A DNA stretch of 37,252 bases from Fragilaria radians (taxonomy: Eukaryota; Bacillariophyta; Fragilariophyceae; Fragilariales; Fragilariaceae). Below the pieces are notes generated by a model, which was not told the origin of the DNA, searched no databases, and saw nothing but the letters and a program-made list of their open reading frames with translations. Location: NCBI GenBank assembly GCA_900642245.1, contig CAAAJI010000480.1:1-37252 (forward strand), given 5' to 3'. Position numbers and translations under genes: made by a program. Shown here piece by piece: positions 19,205 to 30,334 of the stretch (positions within the stretch are counted from its first letter, which is position 1; every line of letters begins with the position of its first letter).

Positions 19205-20995
19205 CAACCATTAGCTTTGGAAAATATCAGTTAGGCTTACAACTCTCATAGGCAATCATCAATAGGAGTATTTCCCTCTATGAAAAAAAACGATTATACA
19301 TAGCTTTTGAGCTGGTGGCGTTACGTAATAACCCAATTTTAAGTCAATGAATGTTGAAAAGGTTTATCCATTGAACCTGGTAAGTTTATCCAGTTTTCTA
19401 GGAATAAGGAAAGCAGTGCTTTAGAGTTTTGAATTCAAAGCTCTAAAGTTGGATACAACTCTAGCCGCTCCATTCTTTTTCGGAAAGATAAAGCTGGAGA
19501 TTATTATTCTGAGGCTACTTGGGGCTTTCAAACTCTTTAATCACATCGGCATTGCTCTTCACTTTTAAGTGTGTCCTTATGTATTTTTGGAACTGGGAAT
19601 GGCGGTAGTTGTAAAGGTTTAGCGCCTTGGTTAAGCCTAAAACTTACTGCATCTGTGTTCCAGTTGCCAACTAAAGCGAATTAATGGTGGCAAATTTGTT
19701 TGTCTATTCGTATTTGGCATCTAGAAGAGGCACAAGAGTTGCTACTGTTGCAAACATGTCCTGAGAATTACTAATGTTTTGTTTTCTGGTGTCAAAGTAA
19801 GACAAACTTGCGCATTGGAAAAAGAATTCCATCCCACTTCAAGTGCACGGTGGAGACTAGGATATCCATTCCTAAAGCTACTTTCTTCAAATGTTGTGTT
19901 GTGTCATTGACAGCTATATTCCAGTTGATTTCGCGACTTGGAGCTAATTCGGGTAATGAAAAATGCAAAGGAAGCCTGCAGCTTATATGGTGTCAGTGAA
20001 AGCTGTCCTAGCAACTGCCCTTGTCTTAATTGCATTCAGAAAAAAGTTGGGATGACCTGAATTTGATGAAGATCTTCACTTAGAAATTCTGCGTTCTCTT
20101 CAAACTGATCAGTAGCATTCTGACACTGTTCTTTACCATTTCTTCTATACCCTTCAAAGTCTGGAGTTGTTATAAATGAATGGTTGAGATGCTTAAGATA
20201 ACAGTCGAATGGTTTGAAGGATTAGTGTCCAGTGACCCAATACTAGGTGAAGACATTTGGTGACATTTGATCCACGCTTCATGGATCTTGTACTAAATGT
20301 AGACCCAATCAACGAGTCTTGCGTCATCAAACATCATGCAAGACTTGGTCAGATTGTTGAACCATGTTTCCAACAAAGATTCATAGATATGATCAAAAAC
20401 CTTGCATCTTCACGTAGCTTAATCAACTTAAATAAGTTTCAACTCCTACAGGTAAGTCTGGAGAGCCCATAAAAGGCACCTTGGATGATGAATTGTTGCT
20501 GCTATCATTAGTGTTATCATTGTCTTTATATTTTCCTCACTTAGGAATTTGAAGTTTAGCTAGCTTGGATTTCTCCGAAGATGGCAATGATTTGATAATT
20601 TTTGGAACCCTGGATTCTTTAGAGCTTACATATCTCCAAGATGTTTGCTAAGGCTCTTTGTTCTTCAACCTTCATGACTTTCTGGGGACCTGCACAGTGT
20701 CCCTTGGGTCATGAGAGACCTCTCAAATTGATCTTGAACCCATTTTAATGGTGGATTAGAGTAAATATGAGACGTTTCTATTTTGATAAGATGAAGGTTT
20801 TGCATAAATGGATGACGGATACGGTTTATATGCTGAAGTTTCAGACTCACCAGACGACAGAATTAACTTAAAGATTAAATTATAGACTTAATGAAGATGA
20901 CTTAGGCAGGTAGATATAGATAAAATTAGCCTATTACTGTTGCATTAAGACCCTCGCCGTAGACTTAAGAATGCACTGAAAAACTCGAACTATCA
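19205..20995 (-). mobile_element. Decayed composite gypsy/copia retroelement, B2
   Basis: Counterpart of 4110-6140. RT: about 19500-19205, with FIFPKKNGAARVVSNFRAL, a stop, FLIPRKLDKL, and LTDIFQS at its end. The RT reaches slightly further than in B1. Protease: about 19960-19795, with INWNIAVND, VALGMDILVS, LKWDGILFPMRK. Copia leader and gag start: about 20990-19980. About 195 bp of the gag/protease joint present in B1 (4861-5066) is deleted here. Several stops; non-functional. Confidence 0.8.
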
Positions 20996-22124
20996 GACTG
21001 GCATCATTGTTGAAAAGGATGTTGTTGCATTCCCAGAAACAACAATCACCCTTAAAGTAGTTCAATCGATGAAATAGTTGAGTACTTCATAATCATGAAG
21101 TCACAAAAATCTCAATTTCGGTATCACAAGCAACACGGAAACACTTACGAGATAGCTAACCTTCTTATAAATTTGGTAAATGTATTTGACACATAAACTT
21201 GAATGCGATGAACCAATGACCTATGAAAACACATGTGCTCATACAGATTCATTCCAACAAAGCAATAGCTTGAATCTGCACAAAGGAATGTAAAGGCCAT
21301 CAATGATGTGTAAAATCTAATTGATTTTGAAGTCCAGCAATAGGCAAATTCCTGTAGTTGATTATTCAAAGAATTATTTGCTGGTAATGCACAATATTCC
21401 ACATCGCATTCTAATCATGGCTATGGTATTATCTGATCTAACATCAAGAATAGATGACCACATTTTTCTTTGGAAATCTGGAGGGAGAGATTTGTTTGGA
21501 ATCACAAGTTGGAATGATTGAACTAAAAGTGGATAAAGTACTGTTGTCAAAGCACTCTATTTGCGGTCCAGTTCAAGCTGTACTAGGCAATATCATAAAA
21601 GGTAGTCATGATTACGAATGAAATTAGATTTAAGGAGACAAAGTTGCTCCTTTGACTTTGTACAATATGCTCAGAGAAAGGATTGCTATATCGTGCAATG
21701 TAATAGGGTGATGATTTTTCTTGTTGGGCATCCAGTATCTATAATCCAGTAGTTGAAGGAGCACTTAAGGTTGCGGATCTGAAAGATTTATATTTTGCAT
21801 GAAGTTTTCAAATTGAAAAAGGAAGGCATTGATATTCTAACAACGTCCTATTTCAAAAAGCTGAATAAAGTTCCCTAGGACTATAACAATTATCAAGTTA
21901 TCCCTGTACAACGCTTTTGGTAGAATATTCACACCTTGGTCCATTCATCAAGGATCTTCACCTGATAAGGCTGAAAACTTCAATATTACCCATTGGAGAT
22001 TTGAAAACTCCAAATAATTCTTTTGACGGTTTCATACAGAAAAAAATGAAACTAACAATATTGCCAAGTGTAAAATTAGAATGTAAAGATGACGGCTACA
22101 AGAGTCAATATCAAATCCAATATA
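20996..22124. other. Duplicated unidentified stretch of block B2
   Basis: Matches about 6141-7264. The open frames seen in B1 are interrupted at different places here, which argues against a conserved gene. No family recognised. Confidence 0.5.
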
Positions 22125-23473
22125 CTATTTACTCGTGGTGATATCCAGCGTTAATTATAATTACTTCGAAACTTCAGATGAAGATTACAACGCACTTTTT
22201 CCTTTTTCGAATAACTAACTAGAACACACTTGTCTCTCACACCATGTTTCCCGGTCATCACGCCTACATAACATTTTACTAGGCTTTCTTGCGTTACACT
22301 TGGGGGGAGATCAAATTGGTAACAATTCCGACAATGTCTCAGTCACCTCTGCGCCATCAAGCGAGTTGAAAGTAGGAATGCTTCATCTCGGATACTATAC
22401 TCGGAAAAGAAGGCACATACAAAATATGAGGTGATATTGGTACTACCTTTTCCATTGACATTGGCATCCAATTTGACATCAACATGTTTTGAGTCATACT
22501 CATACTCATGGGCAAACCCATGCTTATCCTGGCTGAAGCAGAACCAAGGAAATGTCTCATGAATATCCCTTTACCTTCGTCTAAACTGTAGCAAGACAGC
22601 CCCACAGCAAAACAAGGAATAAATGAGCATCTCATACAATAAAAAACTGCAGTCGGTAAACAGAAAATTATCAAACAACCAAACACAACAGTAACTTTCT
22701 CTCCTCAATTTCTTCCTACACAGTCTGTGCCTCACGAGCATTGAAAATAGAACGACCGATTTCGTTGGCAAATCCACAGCGAACAGACTTTTTCGAATTA
22801 CTAGTAGTCCGGCGATGTATCTTCAATTGAGCAGATGTAACATCAACGATGCCAATTGACAAAGAAGAGACAGTTACGACGATGTGATCGATCTTCATTT
22901 TTTGGGAATTTCAAGGATATGATATTTCAATTGTTTTGACTTGTCTCAAAACCAATCAGATATATATTTTGTGACTTATACCAGCTTCTCATTGTGAAAG
23001 AATCAGGTCATGACTACCATCGTGGTTAATGTGGAATCTTCGATAAACCAATCTCGTTTTCGAATTTTATCATCGATTTTGTATCGAAGCCTCAAGTGTC
23101 ATTTCGTGTATTCAACAGATTGCTGCATATTCTTAGCAGGTCCAATAAAGAGCTCTTCTTATTCTGTCACCATTACTTGTTACGTCTTATGAAAAACTCT
23201 TTCCTTTGAACACTTAAAGTGCTTTCAGCCTCCTTCGATTGTTACATTTTTCATAGGAATTCAACAACACTGTACCAGTAGTTCGTTTATCTTCATTTTT
23301 AATCAAAGTTGTGTGCAGGATGGACTTTCGATGTTATAGGTTTTAGGTTTAAATAGGTTTCAGTAACACCAATTGGCCAGGTCAATGCACTTGAAAATCG
23401 GTTCTTCGTCACCATTAATATCTTGAACATCATCTCTGTGTTGAATAACCCATGGCTTGAACTAGTTTGTATG
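22125..23473. mobile_element. Extra segment in B2 absent from B1 (insertion or B1 deletion)
   Basis: B1 runs without a break through the matching site (about 7265-7273). In B2 this segment is bracketed by tccaatat (22116-22123) and tccatat (23474-23480), which could be an imperfect target duplication. No terminal inverted repeats, RT or transposase motif seen. It contains the putative gene at 22357-22898. That it is mobile is only an inference. Confidence 0.4.
22357..22898 (-). CDS. Putative two-exon gene, Met-rich hypothetical protein
   Basis: Model: exon 1 22898-22736, intron 22735-22647 (89 nt, GTGAGG...CTGCAG), exon 2 22646-22357; 150 aa, in frame across the joint. The intron is close in length to those of the DUF6824 genes. 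Seen: a Ser/Thr/Lys-rich first half (HRRTTSNSKKSVRCGFANE), a Cys-containing hydrophobic stretch just after the joint (FYCMRCSFIPCFAVGLSC), and a Met-rich run (MGLPMSMSMTQNMLMSNW). I recognise no family. It lies in the unit-2-specific segment, so there is no paralogue in the window to test the frame. It may be a chance model; donor and acceptor are acceptable but not optimal. Confidence 0.3.
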
Positions 23474-23480
23474 TCCATAT

Positions 23481-23981
23481 GCATCATAAAAGGCTGATAA
23501 AAGGAAGTTGTAACAGACTCGGCTTGAGATGCAGTGGAGGGTGAATACTGGTACAAGGCTGTGGATTACAAATAATGGAAAATCAAGAAAATAATAGTGA
23601 CGATCCAATCATTTTGAAAACTAGGTAGGCGTATGAAAAATCAGGCTCAGAGTCAGATATCAACAAAGTTATTGAGGGAGGAAGCATCCAAAAACTAATA
23701 TTATTCATCCTTGGAAATGCTATATCAGGAGCGCCTATCATTATGGATACAAACCAGTTACCAAAACCTCCTAATCTCTAGGAAGAGCAGTTAAATCTTT
23801 GAGACTCTATGATACTGATGCTGTTGAGAAGGCAAGTAGAGATTAGAGCTATCCATTGCGTGTAAATTGCGAGTATTGATGCCAGGAAGTTATTCGTAGA
23901 ATTGCTGTTTAGAAAAATGCTTAAAAATTGAAAGTCTTAGACGTATAAATAAATTTGCTGATTTTCAAATTCAAATGGCTC
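23481..23981. other. Duplicated stretch before DUF6824 copy 4
   Basis: Matches about 7274-7696, with an extra roughly 50 bp near 23860-23930. No gene seen. Confidence 0.5.
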
Positions 23982-25038
23982 CTACGTTGATGATGGTCCC
24001 TTGCACCAAATTTTTGTTGCTACATGTGTAACTTTCTTCCGCACCTCAAAATCCATAGAGTTTGAACAGGTATACATTGGAATGATGGATTTCTTGGCAA
24101 GATGACCACAAATATCTGATGTGGCGTTTGTATTTGTATTTGGATAGTGGTGAATGTTGAAAGCATGCAGTGCGCAATTCTCCGAAAGTGTGTTGTCGCC
24201 ATTTTCATGTAATGCCGACAGATAATTCATTTGTGCACGCCCTACAACTTTCAAATTGGTCATACCCGAATCATTCCAGAGGTAACAGCTTCTTACATAG
24301 CGCAATTAGAGAAGTGTTGAAGAATATGTTCAGACTTCATTGAGCGATCACTTACGGAAGCCTTGGAGAAGGAAATGACATGCTGTTACCGATGTTACTC
24401 GGATTCCAGCCATTCCAGCCAGACTGATATTCAGGCGTTTTCATAATCAAGAAAGCTTTGCATTCATTAGCACAGTCTTTTAGGTCTTGAGGATGTTGCC
24501 TTCCTTGACACAAAACTGACGCTTGAATTTCAAAGGGACACGTTTTTATACGATCAGTCGATGGAATGGAATTTCCTTCCCCAAACAATACTTTAGAACT
24601 GCTAGGCTTGAGACTAAACGACTGAAAAGCTTCCTTACCATTTGATTTGGGTTTCTTTCTTTTGTCACTCCGCGGCACTTGCAAATTTGAGATTTTGTCT
24701 TTCGACACGTCAACTTCAGAAATGCGAGCGTCACGAAGCGCATGGCTTACCTTGGATCTAACTACGTACGGATGTGCCTCACACCACATGTCACTAGTTT
24801 TAGCCCGAACTAAAAAGCGGCAACCTATCTTCTGTGCGTTGAAGATGAGTTGTTCCACAATTTTCCGTTTCATTGACCGAGGAGCATATTTTATGTAGCT
24901 TGCAACATGAGACTGTATTAGATTTCGAAAAGCAACATTCCCAGGATTTCTGTAGCAAAATGGCCCGCGTCCAAGAAGTACGTCATTTTCTTTGATATCG
25001 ATCATGGTGAAGCATTGCTTTGTTAGGCTGGAATCCAT
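23982..25038 (-). CDS. DUF6824 domain protein, copy 4 (two exons)
   Basis: Exon 1 25038-24356, intron 24355-24292 (64 nt, GTAAGT...TAAG), exon 2 24291-23982; 330 aa. Domain intact at residues about 17-106 (NDVLLGRGPFCYRNPGN, CRFLVRAKTSDMWCEAHPY, KVSHALRDAR). Nearly identical to copy 2, but residues after the basic KRKKPKS tract read SFSLKPSSSKVLFGEGNS where copies 1 and 2 have SFTNCKVLIEEGNS. That segment is four residues longer and unlike any other copy. Start fixed by context: same Met as copy 2, with a stop just upstream. Unknown function. Confidence 0.85.
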
Positions 25039-25760
25039 TTCTCAAGTGTTATCAATGTGCCTTATGAACGTTGACAACGCCCTTTGTAACTGGTTGAGGT
25101 TTGAAATTTTCGGGGTCTTTGTTTTCGATGGTTCTTTTTATGCGACAAAAGTATACCATAGCGCCATGTAGAGATCGCGTCCTTGGGGCTAGATCCAATC
25201 TAAATGTCTCTATAAGTAATTTTGTTCGAACTAAAAAGCATCGCAGATTTTCGTAACTGCTTTTAAAAGAAGAGATGCCGTAAAAAAAGGAGAAACGAGA
25301 TTTATGAGTTGTCGGACCATAAAAATGAAAAAACTTGAAGGAGAGTATCATTCCATTCACAAAAGGAAATGGGGTTGAAAGAATAAATAATAATTACAAA
25401 TCAAAGAATTGAGTTATCCTGGTTTTCATTTTATTGGCTAGGCTTTTGTGTCTTTTCCTCTCATTGTTTCTATTCTATGCATTGTCTTGCATAGGATTGG
25501 GAACTGAGAAATTCTACTCACTCCGAAGTTGAATCTGTCGTGTGACAATAGCTCTTCCGCCAGCCTTTTGAGGTGTGCTCTCCTCTTTCAAGGAGTAACC
25601 TAAAACTTTTCTGCTGTTTAATGCATTATGGAATGTGATCTATGCTTTGGAGATGAAGTAACTGTATTGCCAAAAAATTAGTACTTATGTATTATCTTTC
25701 ATTCAGCAACGGCTTTGTCCTTTTTAAGTTCCGCATCATGTGCTTGTTAATCCAATATTT
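25039..25760. other. Upstream flank of DUF6824 copy 4 and D2 spacer
   Basis: Matches 8742-9585 of unit 1. No gene; probable promoter near the DUF6824 start. Confidence 0.55.
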
Positions 25761-26640
25761 TCATAATACTGTTTGGACGATAGCAGTCTTGGAAGATTGT
25801 AGAACTTCCAATTCATCATCTGAGCATGTTGAATCTTGGATCTGTAGCTCATTAACTAGAGCTAAGATTTGCTTTACTTTATCTTTCTTGCTAGCACTGG
25901 ATGTGTGGCTTTTACTGTTTACTTGTCTTGTAGCAATTTCTTTATTCTGCTGATCATGACGTATGTCATGTGATCTAAGGAAGTTGCAAGTTTCCATAAA
26001 AGACTTAAATCTACCTAGTTCTTCAAACACTGTGTCAACCAGACCAATGTTCTGAGCATTCTGAACAAATTGACGTTTCCTAATCTCATCATCATCCCAT
26101 GTCTTCTGTCCAGATAGAAAAAGTTCTGTAAAGGCATCTTCATAGTCTTGGATCCATTAAAATAGACCTCGCCTACAATGCCTGTGGAAAACAGTAGTGA
26201 TGACATTTTCAAGTTTCTTGATCCTAACGCTTCCATTGCTATCCGTTTCAAATTGGTTAATTGACTGATACCATGACCGGATGCCATCTTGTTTAATCCT
26301 ACTTTTCATTAAGATCCTACGCCCTACTCCACCTTGATATGCGCTCAATAATGCACCATACAATGCGCGTGTGTCCTTCTTAATCTGGAAGGCAGATGGT
26401 ACTTCATCCAGGAAGTCCATGTAGCATTCGGTTCCTTTTTCAAAGCATGATGCTTGAAAATCGGGATCAAAAAGATAATCTGCACCTATTTGTCTTTAGT
26501 GTCCTTCAACATTATTCCTAAAAACTTCAAGACGATCAAAACTTCCACCCCAAATGACTCTAGGGTTAAGCACGTGGCGTCTTTCATCATTTGTAGCTGT
26601 CCTATAAATTGCCCTTGAGATGCTTACAACAAAATTCTAA
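25761..26640 (-). pseudogene. Copia gag ORF interrupted by two TAA codons
   Basis: A single minus-strand frame runs about 290 codons: RAIYRTATNDERRHVLNPRV, SFDRLEVFRNNVEGH, stop, GADYLFDPDF, MDFLDEVPSAFQIKKDTRAL, DGIRSWYQSINQFETD, RIKKLENVITTVFHRH, stop, WIQDYEDAFTEL, FVQNAQNIGLVDTVFEEL, METCNFLRSHDIRHDQQ. It matches the gag region of diatom copia polyproteins as I know them. The stops are at 26496-26498 and 26157-26159 (TTA on the plus strand). There are no frameshifts, so it is a fairly recent corpse. Confidence 0.82.
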
Positions 26641-26659
26641 AGGGTTAGAAGAATTAGTG

Positions 26660-26930
26660 TCCATTGACTTATTACAAGGTGTAGGCATTTTGCTGATATA
26701 TGATCCACTGTAGCATTCTTATACTGTTCTTTAGTACTTCTCCTATCAAAGTCAGGAGTTGGAATAAATGCATGGTTGAGGTGCTTAGGACAAAATTCCA
26801 ACGGTTTAGAAGACTAAGTGTCCATTGACATAATACTAGGTGTAGACATTTTGCTGCCATTTGATTCGCTCTTCTTGGATCTTGTACTAACTGTAGACCC
26901 AATCAATGAGTTTTGTGTCATCAAATCTTC
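26660..26930 (-). pseudogene. Copia gag N-terminal segment
   Basis: Frame reads SKKSESNGSKMSTPSIMSMD, stop, SSKPLEFCPKHLNHAFIPTP and RRSTKEQYKNAT. The motif KPLxFxPKHLNHAFIP recurs at about 5260-5310. There is a short duplication: the text around tgtccattgac occurs twice (26660 and 26820). Confidence 0.6.
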
Positions 26931-27270
26931 TAAGTAGTTCAATAGTTCCTTGCGTATTTATAGATAAAATTTTGTATAATGATGTTTTTAACATTGCCAG
27001 GTTATCTGAATAAAAAAACGCATTTTCTCACTGAATGTAATAAGATTTTACAAACGACGGATTGTACTTAGTAGACGAAATTTTAGACTGAATGAAGATA
27101 ACTCAGGCAGGTAGAAAATGATGAAACTAGCCTATTACATTTGAATTAAGGCCTTATCCGTAGGCTTGAGTATGCTAAGTGTGGAAGTTGAATGATGTTA
27201 GCTGGAACTCCTGCTTAAAATAAAAACTTTGATTGAAAAATAAATCTCTAACTGACTAACTGTTGATCTT

Positions 27271-27470
27271 GGATTGGTAGTACACAACTGAGACTGAGTA
27301 GTTAAAGGAAGTACAGCTTCAGTTGAACTTGAATTGGTAGTACACAACTGATCCTGAGTAGTTAAGAAGTTCCGCTGTAGTTGAAGTTGAGATGGTAGAA
27401 GACAACCACATCCTGAGTAGTTAAGAACTGCAGCTGTGGTTGAACTTGAAGATTGGTAGGAGTCAAGAGT
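27271..27470. repeat. 60-bp minisatellite, about 3.5 units
   Basis: The unit carries TTGGTAG...ACAACTGAxxCTGAGTAG; GGTAG recurs at 27276, 27336, 27394 and 27455 (periods 60, 58, 61). Homologous to 12127-12275. Confidence 0.85.
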
Positions 27471-27480
27471 GACCTGTGAT

Positions 27481-29073
27481 GCCGGAATTACAGTCACACT
27501 TGAATTTGACAGCTTGAATATCCAGTAGACACTTCAATGAAAGTACAGTACACCCTTCAACGTGGGATTTATACAGTTTTCTTCTGCCTCTCAGCTGGGA
27601 GCGTCAAAGAAAATTGCTCTTTTAGTTTTAGCTCAAAACTGAAGTAAAATGAGCCAAGTTTTGGGGAGTTTGTTGCTTCTCCCCCAAGGCGTGTTAAGGT
27701 AAGTTTTAAGAGTTTCTTGCTTCTCCCGTAAAATATATTTGGTTAAAGGCCAATTAAGCCTGGTGAGGATTGTACAAAATTGTTCCCAGCTTGCTATTTT
27801 TCTGTAGCTATGCCGCTACAATATTATAGACTTTTCTTGTCTTGTTTTTCCAGAGTTGTCTCTCTGATGTATTAGTTAAGTGTTTGGAACTTTTTTGCAG
27901 TCAAGCGGAAAAGGATTTTTGACAAATAAATTACAATAAACACACATGCACAAGTGTTGATGCAATGGCAACAAACAAAACAAGCAATCACAAGTGGCTT
28001 ATCTTGGTACTTACCTTTGTAGCTGAGTGAATCCGGGTCGTGATAAACTGACAAGATAAAGTAGTTGTAAAATAAAATTAAGCTATAAAATAATATTTTG
28101 TGTAAATTGTGAGGCTACTTTTTTAGAGAAAACTAATCTTTCTATGGTAATCTTCCTATCGCTTGAATTACCCGTTCTAAGGCATCTTTCAAACCGTTAA
28201 GATGTGCCAAAGAAATTCTAATATATACCTTTAGCTCGCTAACATGGCGAAGATTTAAAACCAGGCCTTGACCCCAAGGTGACTTTCACCAAGAAAATTA
28301 TTTAACCAATTCACTTGCTATGGTTAAAGTTAAAGTATACATATAGTCACAATATCTTACTACATTCTGCTCAAACTTCCAATCTGAGGTGATCTCTGAA
28401 TCCAGCGCCTTTCCATATAGCTCTATTCCTCCCAAAGAAGGTTTGAAATTTTCTCAAAAGGTATTTCACACTCTCAAAAATATCTTCAATAAAAGTGAAA
28501 GTTTGATGACAAGAAATCCGTTATTCGAAGAACAGGGCTGCCTTTGGGTATGCGCTAATTCAGCCTGGCGTGGGGCGTACACAAATGTTCCCGTCTTGCT
28601 ATTTGACTATATTTTTGCCTCCATGATTATCAGTAATTTGTGTTGTTTTTTGGCTTTTTTGAAAGAGTGGTCTTTCTAGTGAATTAGTTGGGATGGAATC
28701 GTAATCATTTAAATAAAAAAGGATGGTTTAAGGTGACAATAGTACAATGGGCAAATTTTTCTTTCGTTGCATTTAGCTACTGAAATAAACTTGCTTCTCA
28801 TGCATCAAGCGTAAAAAATATTCATTATATCCTGTAGATTCATTTCTAAAGTCATTCTTTTGAAATGATTGGCATCAAGGCTGTGGAAAATTTCAATTTA
28901 ATTCAGATACAACATTCTTGGGCTTGAGATTCCAAGGAAAATTTTGTGCATATGAAAGTAATTATGTGAGAAATTCATTGGATATTTTTAAGGTTAACCA
29001 CTCGTACGTCATTTGGCGGAAGGATGTCAAACACACAAAAAAGGATATCAAGATTTGATTTTAAGCAAGAACC
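27481..29073. other. Flank between copia D2 and cyclophilin copy 3
   Basis: About 27475-28600 has no match in unit 1. It includes two related stretches about 0.8 kb apart (around 27755-27825 and 28556-28620; agcctgg...gttccc...cttgctattt), possibly repeat ends. 28602-28846 matches 12290-12520. The last 0.2 kb is the cyclophilin upstream region. Short ORFs here are not convincing. Confidence 0.5.
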
Positions 29074-29928
29074 ATGAACTTCCAATTTCTAATCCTGGTA
29101 TTTCAATCTTTGACATGTATTAATGCATTTACAGTTTCAACCTTTCATCTTCGTTTCACTAGTATCCAACCATTGAAAGCATCGCAATCGTCGCAATCGT
29201 CGCACTCGTCGTCATCGATCAACTCTTCGTTGATCGATCGTCGTCAAGCAGTCGTCTCTACGGTAACCACGATTGGCACAACATCGCTCCTTCCAATTCT
29301 CCAAGGAGATATTTTTGCATATGCTGCTGCCGAAGAAGAAAAGGGAGATGTAGAGAATGTTGTAACTCGCAATACTCTTGTCGAATTTCAAATTTGCAAT
29401 CTCCAAAATGATGGAACATCCTCCTCTGGGACGATTCGTATTCAATTAGAACCAGATTGGGCACCTCGAGGTGTCGCACGTTTCCAAGAACTCATGTCGA
29501 TTCAATTTTATGATCAATGTCGGTTCTTTCGAGTCCTACCAGGATTTGTTGCGCAATTTGGTATCAATGGGAATCCATCGATACAGGCAACATGGAAAGT
29601 AAATTCCATCCCCGATGATCCAGTCCGTGTCAGTAACGATCGAGGGACAGTCGTCTTTGCGACAGCAGGTCCCAATACCCGTACAACACAATTGTTCATT
29701 AATACCAATCCCAAGGGCAATGGATTCTTGGATCGACAGGGATTTAGTCCCATTGGGAAAGTAGTAGAGGGGATGGATATTGTCGATCAATTGTATGCAG
29801 GATATGGTGAGGGAGCACCCTCGGGGAAGGGTCCCAATCAGGGTCTTATCCAAGCCAAGGGAAATTCCTACCTAGAGGAGGGTTATCCTAAACTTTCCTA
29901 TATATGTGGAGCTAAATTCATATCATGA
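29074..29928 (+). CDS. Thylakoid-lumen cyclophilin-type peptidyl-prolyl isomerase, copy 3
   Basis: 284 aa, intronless. Signal peptide to INA, Phe at the cleavage site, Ser/Gln/His-rich transit region, twin-arginine IDRRQAVVSTV, AYAAA. PPIase landmarks FFRVLPGFVAQFG and TTQLFINTN are intact; GFLDRQGF shows the Trp-to-Phe position. Distinct residues include Thr for Lys in IQATWKV. The Ser tract is of intermediate length. It converges on the large gene, with 406 bp between the stop codons. Because it lies next to the intact large gene it is probably the founding copy. ATG context is ACCATGAAC. Confidence 0.92.
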   Translation: MNFQFLILVFQSLTCINAFTVSTFHLRFTSIQPLKASQSSQSSHSSSSINSSLIDRRQAVVSTVTTIGTTSLLPILQGDIFAYAAAEEEKGDVENVVTRNTLVEFQICNLQNDGTSSSGTIRIQLEPDWAPRGVARFQELMSIQFYDQCRFFRVLPGFVAQFGINGNPSIQATWKVNSIPDDPVRVSNDRGTVVFATAGPNTRTTQLFINTNPKGNGFLDRQGFSPIGKVVEGMDIVDQLYAGYGEGAPSGKGPNQGLIQAKGNSYLEEGYPKLSYICGAKFIS

Positions 29929-30334
29929 GAAGATACTTTCTCAACTATTGACTAAAGACTATGATATCCTTTCATTACTAATATCCTAGCGTAGTCAATT
30001 TATATTATCAAGTATCTCTCTCTCTCTCTCTCTCTTTTACTCTCATTTCTCTAATTCTTGTCTGTTTCTTCTTCATGACTTAATCCATTGTAATTCTAAC
30101 TCATTTATTATTTTTGAAGGGCAGTAATTTCCACTTCTCGTACAAAGAATCCCAACTAGACCCTTTCGTATTTTTTTCCATTTGTAAATGAAGTGATAGA
30201 TATATCCAAATAGCTAACCACTTGGATGACCGCTGAATAGACGCAGCCATTGAAACCCGTTGGTGACCAGGGCAAAAAGGTACTACCATGACATTGCCAC
30301 ACTCTTGTTCTTCTTGCCTTTATATTTCATGTCA
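29929..30334. other. Convergent 3' intergenic region
   Basis: Holds the 3' UTRs of cyclophilin copy 3 (plus) and the large gene (minus). Includes the (CT)n tract at 30015-30035. Duplicated at 1432-1842 and 14186-14592. Confidence 0.7.
30015..30035. repeat. (CT)n microsatellite
   Basis: CT tract with the same flanks (tatcaagtat) as 1518-1538. Confidence 0.9.

Larger units (their letters stand above)
25761..27480 (-). mobile_element. Ty1/copia retroelement remnant D2 (leader and gag)
   Basis: Minus-strand order: minisatellite leader (27470-27271), leader (to about 26930), gag N-terminus (about 26890-26660), gag body (about 26640-25761). The element ends abruptly at 25761, where D-block flank begins; protease, integrase and RT are gone. 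The remainder is complementary to what is kept in D1. Confidence 0.85.
12714..28849. repeat. Segmental duplication unit 2 (blocks A2-B2-D2)
   Basis: Same order of features as unit 1 but about 3.4 kb longer, because it holds 16839-19205, 22125-23473 and about 27475-28600, which unit 1 lacks. Cyclophilin-to-cyclophilin spacing is 12736 bp from copy 1 to copy 2 and 15752 bp from copy 2 to copy 3. Confidence 0.88.

Noticed and set aside
28389..28679. 96-codon plus-strand ORF upstream of cyclophilin copy 3
   Set aside because: Composition is unlike the confirmed genes and there is no counterpart frame at 12290-12520 beyond a short shared end.
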